11,415 nt of DNA from Candidatus Hodarchaeota archaeon (GTDB lineage Archaea > Asgardarchaeota > Heimdallarchaeia > Hodarchaeales > YT1-057): contig JAEOTI010000349.1 of the NCBI GenBank assembly GCA_016839955.1, forward strand, positions 1-11,415, in the 5' to 3' direction. Shown one piece after another: positions 5,079 through 11,415 of the stretch. Each line of letters opens with the position of its first letter. Position 1 is the first letter of the stretch. The notes beneath the pieces are model-generated. The model was not told the origin of the DNA, made no database searches, and saw only the letters and a list, made by a program, of their open reading frames with translations. The position numbers and the translations under genes are program-made.

Positions 5079-7538
5079 ATGGCTCCAAAAGAAGCCGAAA
5101 ACGAAATATTGCGTATTGGCGTATTTGTTTGTGACTGTGGATCAAATATTGCAGGAACAGTTGATACAAAAGCTGTTTCTGACTATGCGGAGAGTTTAGC
5201 AGATGTTGTTTACGTAAAAAACAACAAGTACACATGCGCGGATCCTGGTCAGGAAGAAATTCGTTCTGCAATACATGAGCATAACTTAAACCGCGTAGTT
5301 GTTGCATCTTGCTCACCTAAACTTCATGAACCAACATTTCGACGCACAGTTGCAAGTGCTGGTCTTAATGAGTACCTCTATGAAATGGCAAATATTCGAG
5401 AGCATGTATCATGGATTCATGGAGCTACACCCCAAGAGGCTACAGAGAAAGCAAAAGAAGTAGTTCGAATGGCGGTTGCCAAAGCTCGTCATCTTCGTTC
5501 CCTTGAAAAAATGTCTGTACCAGTTACCAAACGGGCGCTCGTAGTTGGTGGAGGTGTATCAGGACTCCAGTCTGCATTAGATATTGCAGATCAAGGTTAC
5601 GAAGTAGTTTTAGTAGAACGTGGACCAACGATTGGAGGAAAGATGGCCTTACTCGACAAGACATTTCCAACCCTTGACTGTAGTATTTGTATTGAAGGAC
5701 CTATGATGGCTGATGCAGGAAAACATGAAAATATCAAATTAATGTCTATGTCTGAAGTAGTAAATGTAGATGGTTATATTGGTAATTTTCAAGTAACCAT
5801 ACGCAAAAACCCACGTTATATTATTGAAGAGAAATGTACTGGATGCGCCGAATGTGTAGATGTTTGTCCAGTTACAGTCCCTCATGAATTTGACGCATTT
5901 CTAGGTCCTCGTAAAGCGGTCTACCTTCCATTTCCTCAAGCTGTCCCTATGAAAGTCTTGATTGATAAAGATGCGTGTATTGAATGTAAGAAATGTGTTG
6001 AAGCCTGTGGAACTGAACGCGCAGCTGTAGATCTGAATCAGGAACCTGTAGATACAATCGAGAAAGTTGGCACTATAACTGTAGCTACTGGTTTTGATCT
6101 CTATGATCCTGCTCTGATTCCTCAATTAGGGTATGGTCAATATCCAAATGTAATAACTGCTTGGGAATTAGAAAGGCTCGTCAATGCGTCTGGTCCAACT
6201 CTTGGAAAGGTAATATTACCCAACTCTTCTGAAAAACCAAATCAAGTAATTTTCCTAACCTGTGTTGGATCACGAGATGTTAATAGAGCATTCTGGTGTT
6301 CAGGATTTTGTTGTATGTATACTGTGAAACTCGCTAACCTCTTAAAAGAGAAATACAAAGATGCTGTAGATATTTCTGTTGTATATATGGACATGCGAAC
6401 GAACTTCAAAGATTACGAAGAATTCTATCAACGAGCACGAGCACAAGGAATCCGATTTATTCGTGCACGACCCAGTGAGATTCAACAAGACCCCTCAGGA
6501 CAATTGATTATTCCTGTGGAATCAGGAAATCAACTCCTTATTTTACGGGCGGATATGGTAGTCTTGTCAAATGCTGCAGTTCCACCTGTTGGGACAATTG
6601 AACTGGGACAAAGAATTGGAATTTCTCGTAGCACGTCAGGTTTCTTCCTTGAAGCTCATCCAAAACTTAAACCAGTTGATACTGCAACTGCAGGTGTTTT
6701 TCTTGCTGGTTCTGCGCAAGGGCCAAAAGATATTCCCTATAGTGTTTCTCAAGGTTCTGCTGCATCATCTAGAGCTACAAGAGTCCTTTCGCAAGAACAA
6801 TGGGCAATTGAACCAATTATTTCAGTTGTGGATCCTGAGGCATGTACCGGCTGTGGTGCATGTATTAAAGTATGCCCATACGGCGCTATTAGCATTGAAG
6901 AGCCTAAAAAGCCTCCTGTAATTGTGAATCCAGCATTATGTCAAGGTTGTGGGAATTGTATTGCTCAATGCAATTTTGGAGCGCTCGATCAACAACACTT
7001 CACAGATCGCCAGATTGTCTCCCAAATTCGAGCAGCGGTAGCTCCAGATGATCCTGTTCCTGCTTACCGTAAAATTGTAGCTTTTGCATGTAATTGGTGC
7101 AGCTATGGAGGTTCGGACAATGCAGGTGTCTCTCGTTTCCAACAAAAAACGAATGCTCGAGTAATAAGGACAATGTGTTCAGGTAGAATTAGTCCACGGT
7201 TTGTTTATGAGGCATTTCGTTTAGGTGCAGGAGGAGTTCTCGTTTCAGGTTGTCATATTAATGATTGCCATTATATATCTGCTAATCATCAGACAGAAAA
7301 GCGGTTTCAAAAAATGGGAGATCGCTTAGCGAAAATGGGCATTTCTAAAGAGAGATTTGGTCTGGAATGGGTTTCAGCATCCGAAGGTGAGAAGTGGCAG
7401 ACTGTAATTAATGACATGTGTTCTATTATTGATCGATTCACTGAAGACACAATTTCTAAAGAACTAGACCAAAGTCGACCCCAACTTGAAAAATTAACTA
7501 AAAAACTTCACGCCAAAATAGGAGAGAGCTATGAATAA
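5079..7538 (+). CDS. hdrA: HdrA-MvhD fusion: heterodisulfide-reductase A-like flavin/Fe-S subunit with MvhD-type [2Fe-2S] domain
   Basis: HdrA is the FAD- and Fe-S-bearing, electron-bifurcating subunit of soluble heterodisulfide reductase complexes; MvhD links it to a hydrogenase or another electron donor. The 819 residues carry both. The N-terminal HdrA domain has C18 and C20 and VVVASCSPKLHEPTFR. The FAD-binding GGGVSG is at 157-162, the HdrA-specific TLDCSICI has C201 and C204, and two ferredoxin motifs follow at C253/256/259/263 and C300/303/306/310. CSGFCCMYT lies in the central flavoprotein part. Two more ferredoxin motifs are at C589/592/595/599 and C621/624/627/631. The MvhD domain is at about 665-800 with C671, C674, C700, C725 and C730. 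The size equals HdrA plus MvhD. All cysteine motifs are intact. No HdrB, HdrC, hydrogenase or formate dehydrogenase gene lies within the window, so its physiological partner cannot be read here. The fusion architecture itself is known in archaea and bacteria. Confidence 0.95.
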   Translation: MAPKEAENEILRIGVFVCDCGSNIAGTVDTKAVSDYAESLADVVYVKNNKYTCADPGQEEIRSAIHEHNLNRVVVASCSPKLHEPTFRRTVASAGLNEYLYEMANIREHVSWIHGATPQEATEKAKEVVRMAVAKARHLRSLEKMSVPVTKRALVVGGGVSGLQSALDIADQGYEVVLVERGPTIGGKMALLDKTFPTLDCSICIEGPMMADAGKHENIKLMSMSEVVNVDGYIGNFQVTIRKNPRYIIEEKCTGCAECVDVCPVTVPHEFDAFLGPRKAVYLPFPQAVPMKVLIDKDACIECKKCVEACGTERAAVDLNQEPVDTIEKVGTITVATGFDLYDPALIPQLGYGQYPNVITAWELERLVNASGPTLGKVILPNSSEKPNQVIFLTCVGSRDVNRAFWCSGFCCMYTVKLANLLKEKYKDAVDISVVYMDMRTNFKDYEEFYQRARAQGIRFIRARPSEIQQDPSGQLIIPVESGNQLLILRADMVVLSNAAVPPVGTIELGQRIGISRSTSGFFLEAHPKLKPVDTATAGVFLAGSAQGPKDIPYSVSQGSAASSRATRVLSQEQWAIEPIISVVDPEACTGCGACIKVCPYGAISIEEPKKPPVIVNPALCQGCGNCIAQCNFGALDQQHFTDRQIVSQIRAAVAPDDPVPAYRKIVAFACNWCSYGGSDNAGVSRFQQKTNARVIRTMCSGRISPRFVYEAFRLGAGGVLVSGCHINDCHYISANHQTEKRFQKMGDRLAKMGISKERFGLEWVSASEGEKWQTVINDMCSIIDRFTEDTISKELDQSRPQLEKLTKKLHAKIGESYE

Positions 7539-7767
7539 GATTTTCTTCTTGCTAGATAGATGAAAATACATTTGATTCTATGAAAAAATGAGAATCCTGT
7601 TTTAGTTTTTGAAATATTAGTGATTCGGCAATCTATTTCATAATATAGATGTTTTTTTCTTTACTTTGAATAAAAAAAGCTTCATTCCAAAGAAAAAAAG
7701 ATTTCTTGTTATCATTCAATCTGATCAGGAATCTCAATAAGGAATTGAAATTGCATTTTTTTCTTGG
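7539..7767. other. Intergenic region between hdrA-mvhD and the TrmB-like gene
   Basis: The region has no convincing gene. It is very AT-rich with T runs, the clearest being TTTTTTTCTTT at 7652-7662, which could terminate hdrA transcription. An imperfect inverted repeat (CTTTGAAT at 7664-7671 against ATTCCAAAG at 7684-7692, one bulged base) encloses an A-rich loop. No clear TATA box can be chosen for the downstream gene because most of the sequence resembles one. Confidence 0.4.
7652..7662 (+). terminator. Candidate T-tract terminator after hdrA-mvhD
   Basis: TTTTTTTCTTT lies about 115 bases after the hdrA stop codon. Archaeal RNA polymerase stops at oligo-T tracts without needing a hairpin. 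Other, shorter T runs lie closer to the stop codon, so the exact end of the transcript is not fixed by sequence. Confidence 0.35.
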
Positions 7768-8946
7768 TTGAAGAAGATGGAGCTTGACGCTTCAGAAAGA
7801 AAAACAGTTTCAGATATTCTCGGTTTGACTGAAGAGCAATCCAGATGTTATTTTGCAGCTCTTAACCTTCGTTTTGGAACGCTTGGGGAAATCTCACAAC
7901 TTTCAGGCGTAAATGTTATGGAAGCAGCCAGATCCTTAGAAATACTGGAATCACAAAATCTTGTACGCCGTCTTCCTGGTATTATTAGTAGATTTATGCC
8001 CTTTCTCCCTTGGCTTAGGACTTTTTTTCTAACTTATGATCCTATAACCCTTGTTACTGTAGGAAAACAATTTCAGGATAATTTTCGTAGATCAACTGAC
8101 AAAGTAAATGAAGTTTTGGGCTCTCTTAAAGAAGAAGTTCCCCAATTGGTAACGAATCTTCAAGAAAGTTTTGAGGAGCTTTTTTCGGAACTTCATCACG
8201 ACGTCACGGAACTTCTCAAAATTATTAATGCTGCAAGCGAAACATTACCTGTAGAAGGAAAAATAGAAGTCCAAACTTTGGCTAGTACACTAAATTCTCG
8301 GTTTGAAAAAGTCTCGGAAGAATGGTTAGCAAGAATAGACCGTCTGAAAAATGAAACGAATCCTTCCATTATTGAAAGAATAGTAAGTGCTGAAAAAGAA
8401 GCAACAGATCTCTTTATTGGATTTACATCAGAAGTAAATAATGCTTTATCTGCAATTACTTTCACTGTTAAGGAAATGAAGAATAATCTTAAACTAGTGA
8501 TGGATAAAGTCGAAGAGGGACAAAAAGCACCATTTGAGTTAAAAACTGACACAATTGTAGGCGAAAGCGCAATTCTTCTACTAATGCGTGATATTATAAA
8601 AAGAACAAGGAATAGCCTTCTAGTGATAATGCCAGAGCCAGAATTACAATCCATAATGCTTGCAGTTAAGCTTCCTCCAAAGGTTCGTTCCACTTTAATT
8701 GGTAATTTCATAAAAATGCCCTCAAAACTTCAACAAAAGGTCATCGAAAGCCCAGCAAGATTACGTCAAATAGAGAATGTTGGATTTTGGGCGATTTTAC
8801 GTGATCAAGAAGAAATTCTTATTGCTCCAGTGGCGGAACAGGGAGAAGAGTTTGTTGGGATAACTTCTGAGGATCAAGCTATTATTCGAATGTTTTCTGA
8901 GCAAATAAGCTCGATTACAATTCGTTCAAAAGAAATTACTGAGTGA
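7768..8946 (+). CDS. TrmB-like transcriptional regulator with long helical middle region
   Basis: The N-terminal 75 residues form a winged helix-turn-helix of the TrmB/MarR kind: LTEEQSRCYFAAL, then a recognition-helix region around GEISQLSGVNVMEAARSLEIL and a wing at about 64-71. Residues about 95-255 are predicted long amphipathic helices rich in Glu, Leu and Asn, probably a coiled-coil dimer arm. Residues about 268-385 resemble the C-terminal TrmB-type sensor domain: RTRNSLLVIMPEPE is followed by NVGFWAILRDQEEILIAPV and a closing helix. There is no membrane segment or zinc motif. The start could be TTG 7768 or ATG 7777; the second has GGTTGA five bases upstream, so 7777 is quite possible. 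It lies downstream of hdrA-mvhD in the same direction. Control of that gene or of itself is a guess. The ligand is unknown. Confidence 0.72.
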   Translation: MKKMELDASERKTVSDILGLTEEQSRCYFAALNLRFGTLGEISQLSGVNVMEAARSLEILESQNLVRRLPGIISRFMPFLPWLRTFFLTYDPITLVTVGKQFQDNFRRSTDKVNEVLGSLKEEVPQLVTNLQESFEELFSELHHDVTELLKIINAASETLPVEGKIEVQTLASTLNSRFEKVSEEWLARIDRLKNETNPSIIERIVSAEKEATDLFIGFTSEVNNALSAITFTVKEMKNNLKLVMDKVEEGQKAPFELKTDTIVGESAILLLMRDIIKRTRNSLLVIMPEPELQSIMLAVKLPPKVRSTLIGNFIKMPSKLQQKVIESPARLRQIENVGFWAILRDQEEILIAPVAEQGEEFVGITSEDQAIIRMFSEQISSITIRSKEITE

Positions 8947-8949
8947 TTC

Positions 8950-8964
8950 AAAAAAAGTTATATC
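8950..8964 (+). promoter_or_regulatory. BRE/TATA promoter of the tRNA-Val gene
   Basis: An A-rich BRE-like run leads into GTTATATC (TATA centre near 8961), about 30 bases before the first base of the tRNA. This spacing is what TBP/TFB-dependent initiation at or just before the tRNA 5' end would need. It lies within the 44-bp gap after the TrmB-like gene. Confidence 0.55.
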
Positions 8965-8990
8965 AGAACTCTATTGATGTAACATAATAT

Positions 8991-9111
8991 GGGCCGCTGG
9001 TCTAGCCCGGCTAAAATTACTTTTGGTTATTGTTAAAACTACAAGTAATTGCCGATTGACGCCTGCCTGACACGCAGGAGGTCGCCGGTTCAAATCCGGC
9101 GCGGCCCACCA
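8991..9111 (+). tRNA. tRNA-Val (anticodon GAC) with a 43-nt D-arm intron; 3' CCA encoded
   Basis: The acceptor stem GGGCCGC (8991-8997) pairs perfectly with GCGGCCC (9101-9107), followed by A73 and a genome-encoded CCA (9109-9111). The anticodon arm is CCTGC-CTGACAC-GCAGG with anticodon GAC at 9069-9071. The variable loop is AGGTC. The T arm is GCCGG-TTCAAAT-CCGGC. The D stem pairs GTC (9000-9002) with GAC (9058-9060), but the D loop between them is far too long. Removing 9014-9056 leaves GTCT-AGCCCGGCTA-TGAC, a normal valine D arm with G18-G19 and A21; the T13/T22 mismatch is also found in yeast tRNA-Val. The mature molecule would be 75 nt plus CCA. It decodes GUC and GUU. A TATA box lies about 30 bases upstream and a T-rich stretch follows. 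Confidence 0.93.
9014..9056 (+). other. Non-canonical tRNA intron between D-arm positions 21 and 22
   Basis: The borders are set by a bulge-helix-bulge fold. The central 4-bp helix pairs CGGC (9008-9011, exon) with GCCG (9051-9054, intron). The 5' bulge is TAA (9012-9014) and the 3' bulge is ATT (9055-9057). Cutting after the second base of each bulge gives exactly the exon ends that restore a normal D arm. Inside, AATTACTT (9015-9022) pairs with AAGTAATT (9043-9050) in a perfect 8-bp stem with a 20-nt loop. The outer helix is only the 3-bp D stem across a 5/3 internal loop, so the motif is relaxed rather than canonical. Splicing by the archaeal tRNA endonuclease is inferred. Confidence 0.85.
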
Positions 9112-9125
9112 TATTATTTTATTAA
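9112..9125 (+). terminator. T-rich end signal after tRNA-Val
   Basis: TATTATTTTATT follows directly after the encoded CCA. Interrupted T tracts like this commonly end archaeal tRNA transcripts. No hairpin is present. The call rests on position and composition only. Confidence 0.35.
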
Positions 9126-9135
9126 AAAAACTGTT

Positions 9136-9153
9136 TGATACTATCATTTGATA
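9136..9153. repeat. Alternating inverted repeats TGATA-C-TATCA-TT-TGATA
   Basis: TGATA (9136-9140), TATCA (9142-9146) and TGATA (9149-9153) form two overlapping inverted repeats that share the middle element. They lie in the 116-bp gap between the tRNA and the methyltransferase gene, 75 bp upstream of that gene. They could be an operator, but the elements are short and the region AT-rich. Confidence 0.3.
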
Positions 9154-9227
9154 ACATTTGAAACAAAAGAATCAATTAGTTATTACATATCTTCAATTAT
9201 TTATTACTTTGAATACTTACAAGAGAG

Positions 9228-10856
9228 ATGCGAATGATCCATCCTAAAGCATCTAAATTTCTTCCACTCTCTTATCCTATCAAACCAATTGATACTCGAG
9301 GTACTAAATATTCCTCATTCACTTATTGGTCAAAAAAACCAGAAAACGTAATCAGTCAATATATTAAACATTATTCTTGCCCCGGAGAAGTTGTCCTTGA
9401 TCCTTTCTCTGGAAGTGGAGTCACGGCAATTGAAAGCTTGATCCTAAAACGTAAAGCCATCGTTTTTGATATCAATCCCATTGCAATCTATTTTGCTAGA
9501 ATGCTGGCGATTGCTCCAGTGAATTTGGAAATAATACAGAAATTCCGAAATCAAGTCCTTGATAATTCTCTAGAAATTGCTTTCGACCTATACGCTACAA
9601 AATGTCGAAAATGTGGTAAAACAACTCAAATTGAATCAATGTTATTTGATAACTCTAAACCAAAATTGATTAATTATACATGTACTTGTCAAAAAGGAAT
9701 ACAGAAAGCACAACCATCGAAAGACGACTTGCATAAGGCCAAAATTGAAATAGAATCAGATTTTAGATCAAAAAACAACGAATTAAAGCTTATTAAAAAT
9801 CCTCGTAAACAAATTGAATCAAAAAGTCCCTTAGCTTATTTTACACCCCGTAATCTAGCTATGATGGAACACATTTGGTCTTATATTCAGAAACTTCCTC
9901 AAGGGATTGAAAAGTCAATTATAGAATTTAGCTTTCTATCTAAATTAAGATTGATGGGTAAGGATTATTTTCGCAGCACTTCAAGTGCTGCTAGTTTCCT
10001 TTGGATTCCAAAGAACAATTGGATTGAACGGAATGTACTCTCCAGATTTTTCCAATCATCCCAAAAAGTATTAAAAACCAAGAAAATTATCAATAAGGAG
10101 ATAGGTTCATTCTATCAAGAAGCGAAGGACCCAAAAGACGTCTTAGAAAGCGAAGCTACAATTTATTTAGGAGTATATGATGCAAAGGAAATTAATATCA
10201 TTTTACCACGTAATTCCATTGATTATATCCTAACTGATCCGCCATATGCTGATCAAGCTCTATATCTCGAATATTCTCTTCTTTGGCAGCCATGGTTTCC
10301 TCATCAAATGGATTTGGATAACGAAATAGTAGTGACTGATAGTCCAGAACGACCTCAAAAAAAGCGTAATCCTAGTGGATTAATCGGACACGGAGAAAAA
10401 AATTATCTTAATGACCTTGAAAAGACATTTTTAAGCTTAATAGATGTTTTAAAACAGAATCGATGGTTAAATGTCTGGTTTAGATGTAAAAATGATTTAA
10501 TTTGGGACGGATTCGTACAAGCACTCAGAAATGCTGGATTTGAGAAAATTAATGCAGTGAGACAACCTATTAACACCTCAACATGGAACCGCGGTATAAA
10601 TCCCAATGGAACCCTAAACGAATATCTAATTCTAGCTTATCGTAAAACATGTGAGAAACAACACTTACTTCCTCCCCCAGAAGGAAATTTATTCTTTGAT
10701 GAATTGAAGATAATTTGTCAAAATGAAACATTAGAGGATAGAACTGAGCTTACAGAAATTTGGTCTGCAGCAGTTTCATATTTCTTGAGTAAATACGATC
10801 GTCTCCCTAAAGAACTATCTTATGAATTACTACAAAAAATTCTCCTAAAGAAATAA
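9228..10856 (+). CDS. Adenine-specific DNA methyltransferase-like protein with Zn-ribbon-like insert (COG1743-like)
   Basis: The 542-residue product has the two hallmarks of amino-group DNA methyltransferases: SAM-binding motif I DPFSGSG at 58-64 (followed by VTAIESL) and catalytic motif IV DPPY at 337-340. Before motif I, FTYWSKKPENVISQYI resembles the W(W/S)xKKP segment of COG1743 enzymes. About 270 residues separate the motifs. This insert holds C126-x2-C129 and C152-x-C154, probably a zinc ribbon, and may include the target-recognition part. The I-then-IV order rules out the beta class. No restriction endonuclease is adjacent, so it may be an orphan enzyme. Trm11-type tRNA methyltransferases share DPPY, but no THUMP domain is visible. 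The start is ATG 9228 or ATG 9234, the latter with GAGAGATG at better spacing. The small Cys-rich gene follows after 26 bp and is likely co-transcribed. Confidence 0.82.
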   Translation: MRMIHPKASKFLPLSYPIKPIDTRGTKYSSFTYWSKKPENVISQYIKHYSCPGEVVLDPFSGSGVTAIESLILKRKAIVFDINPIAIYFARMLAIAPVNLEIIQKFRNQVLDNSLEIAFDLYATKCRKCGKTTQIESMLFDNSKPKLINYTCTCQKGIQKAQPSKDDLHKAKIEIESDFRSKNNELKLIKNPRKQIESKSPLAYFTPRNLAMMEHIWSYIQKLPQGIEKSIIEFSFLSKLRLMGKDYFRSTSSAASFLWIPKNNWIERNVLSRFFQSSQKVLKTKKIINKEIGSFYQEAKDPKDVLESEATIYLGVYDAKEINIILPRNSIDYILTDPPYADQALYLEYSLLWQPWFPHQMDLDNEIVVTDSPERPQKKRNPSGLIGHGEKNYLNDLEKTFLSLIDVLKQNRWLNVWFRCKNDLIWDGFVQALRNAGFEKINAVRQPINTSTWNRGINPNGTLNEYLILAYRKTCEKQHLLPPPEGNLFFDELKIICQNETLEDRTELTEIWSAAVSYFLSKYDRLPKELSYELLQKILLKK

Positions 10857-10864
10857 TCAGTATT

Positions 10865-10873
10865 GGAGTTGAT
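10865..10873 (+). promoter_or_regulatory. Strong Shine-Dalgarno of the small cysteine-rich gene
   Basis: GGAGTTGAT differs from the ideal GGAGGTGAT at one base and lies nine bases before ATG 10883. It is the best ribosome-binding site in the right half of the window. It supports the reality of the small downstream gene and its translation from the methyltransferase transcript. Confidence 0.6.
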
Positions 10874-10882
10874 TCTGTTCTT

Positions 10883-11212
10883 ATGTGTGAACATGTATGT
10901 TCCGAGAAAGATACTGATGGAGATTGTTGTATCTGTGCTCTTTTAGATTCAGTCACAATTAACTGTTTTTGTCCAAACTGCCATTCACGGGCTTACGCAG
11001 ATCAGTTAAACAAATCAAACTGGCGATTCCTTACAGTTATTGATGTCAGAATCCAAGGACCAGAATGGCGGTGGGTTTATCATCTTCCTTTGAAGAGCTG
11101 TCTTCATACTTTTTGGCAGATATATTTGCATTATAACAAACATGAATACTATTTACGTTGTTTAATTTGTGATTATTCCTTTATTTCCCACCAAATTCCT
11201 AGTTTGAAATAA
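10883..11212 (+). CDS. Small cysteine-rich, probably zinc-binding protein of unknown function
   Basis: I do not recognise this 109-residue protein. It has eleven cysteines: C2, C6, C15, C16, C18, C28, C30, C33, C73, C93 and C96, plus nearby H34 and H75. CFCPNCH (28-34) and CLIC (93-96) could be the two halves of one zinc ribbon, with the N-terminal C2/C6/C15-18 group forming a second site. The middle (45-90) is rich in Trp and Tyr. There is no signal peptide or membrane segment. ATG 10883 has a strong Shine-Dalgarno. The gene follows the methyltransferase after 26 bp, so the two probably share a transcript; the protein could help that enzyme bind nucleic acid, but this is only context. Good coding signals and an organised Cys pattern make it a real gene. 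Confidence 0.7.
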   Translation: MCEHVCSEKDTDGDCCICALLDSVTINCFCPNCHSRAYADQLNKSNWRFLTVIDVRIQGPEWRWVYHLPLKSCLHTFWQIYLHYNKHEYYLRCLICDYSFISHQIPSLK

Positions 11213-11243
11213 AAAAAAGGAATAAAACGGATAAAATCCGTTT
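11211..11243 (-). terminator. Hairpin plus T8 terminator for the minus-strand PLP-enzyme gene
   Basis: AAACGGAT (11225-11232) pairs perfectly with ATCCGTTT (11236-11243) around AAA. Read on the minus strand, the hairpin overlaps the stop codon of the PLP-enzyme gene and is followed by a T8 run (11218-11211). It sits in the 29-bp gap between two convergent genes. On the plus strand no T run follows, so it is mainly a terminator for the minus-strand gene. Confidence 0.5.
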
Positions 11244-11415
11244 AAATTACCTTCAATTCTTTTCCAACTTTTTCAAATGCAGCTAGAGCTTCATCTAAGT
11301 CTTCAGTAGTTAAACCTGCATTCATCATGGTGCGAATGCGAGAGGTTCCCCGAGGAACCATTGGAAAAAGAATAGGTAAAGCAAAAATTCCTTCCTCGTA
11401 TAGTTTTTCACTGAA
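11242..11415 (-). CDS. kbl: Glycine C-acetyltransferase / alpha-oxoamine synthase, C-terminal end (runs off right edge)
   Basis: The 57 residues before TAA (11244-11242) read leftward from the edge as the small C-terminal domain of a PLP-dependent alpha-oxoamine synthase. Segments [14 protein letters not shown] and [17 protein letters not shown] are typical of 2-amino-3-ketobutyrate CoA ligase, which joins glycine and acetyl-CoA in threonine/glycine metabolism. The related 8-amino-7-oxononanoate synthase (BioF) has a similar end, so the exact substrate is not certain. The PLP-binding lysine and most of the enzyme lie outside the window. It converges with the cysteine-rich gene, 29 bp apart. 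Confidence 0.85.
   Translation of the reverse strand, partial: FSEKLYEEGIFALPILFPMVPRGTSRIRTMMNAGLTTEDLDEALAAFEKVGKELKVI

Noticed and set aside
5023..5316. 97-residue minus-strand open frame over the hdrA start
   Set aside because: It is antisense to the HdrA N-terminal domain, with no domain and no start signal.
6571..6921. 116-residue plus-strand open frame within hdrA-mvhD
   Set aside because: It is in another frame of a gene whose cysteine motifs continue uninterrupted through it; its Leu/Gln-rich translation looks like a frame shadow.
7664..7692. Inverted repeat CTTTGAAT / ATTCCAAAG as a terminator
   Set aside because: The stem is short, has a bulge and is followed by A residues on the plus strand; it is likely chance pairing in AT-rich DNA.
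7539..7767. Possible C/D-box guide RNA in the gap after hdrA
   Set aside because: An AGATGAA near the start resembles a C box, but no properly spaced C, D', C' and D box set could be found.
8196..8711. 171-residue minus-strand open frame
   Set aside because: It lies wholly inside the TrmB-like gene, is rich in Ser/Ile/Leu as antisense frames of helical proteins are, and shows no motif.
9228..10856. Reading the methyltransferase as a Trm11/Trm14-type tRNA guanine methyltransferase
   Set aside because: DPPY and a glycine-rich motif I are shared, but there is no THUMP domain; the YWSKKP segment, the cysteine insert and the distance between motifs fit COG1743-like DNA methylases better.
1..11415. 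Mobile elements, CRISPR arrays, att sites or rRNA
   Set aside because: I saw no transposase or integrase motif, no regularly spaced repeats and no rRNA-like sequence. The tRNA is not followed by a repeated 3' fragment or an integrase gene.

Overview
The window comes from an AT-rich archaeon. Fibrillarin, Nop5, a GPN-loop GTPase, archaeal-type NadM, a Nog1-type GTPase, an Hdr/Mvh electron-transfer protein, a TrmB-like regulator and an intron-containing tRNA appear together. This set is archaeal, not bacterial. The long TrmB-like protein and the Hdr/Mvh chemistry would suit an Asgard-type or related anaerobic lineage, but that placement is inference; no rRNA is present to settle it.

Layout. 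Positions 1-2290 (minus strand) hold a likely operon read as GPN GTPase, then Nop5, then fibrillarin, which runs off the left edge. This is the protein core of the C/D-box RNA 2'-O-methylation machine plus a GTPase. A 220-bp divergent region (2291-2510) separates it from a plus-strand operon of nadM, nog1 and truA (2511-4988), covering NAD synthesis, large-subunit assembly and tRNA pseudouridylation. Together these form a two-way RNA and ribosome maturation block. A 90-bp gap with two imperfect direct repeats leads to an 819-residue HdrA-MvhD fusion (5079-7538). This is a flavin/iron-sulfur electron-bifurcation subunit without its usual HdrB/HdrC partners nearby. After a 229-bp gap comes a TrmB-like regulator with a long helical middle (7768-8946).

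A tRNA-Val(GAC) gene follows (8991-9111). Its D loop is interrupted by a 43-nt intron whose borders fit a bulge-helix-bulge splice signal. Then come a DNA methyltransferase with a Zn-ribbon-like insert (9228-10856) and a small cysteine-rich protein of unknown function (10883-11212). The right edge holds the C-terminal end of a minus-strand PLP enzyme of the glycine C-acetyltransferase type. It converges on the cysteine-rich gene across a short hairpin.

Translation signals. At least three genes (GPN, nop5, truA) appear to start at TTG. Two of these have a GAGTGA-type Shine-Dalgarno at normal spacing; the GPN gene looks almost leaderless. The feature most worth checking is the D-loop intron of the tRNA. 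The solitary HdrA-MvhD fusion, the methyltransferase/cysteine-rich pair and several small repeats in promoter regions come next. No mobile element, CRISPR array or rRNA was seen.
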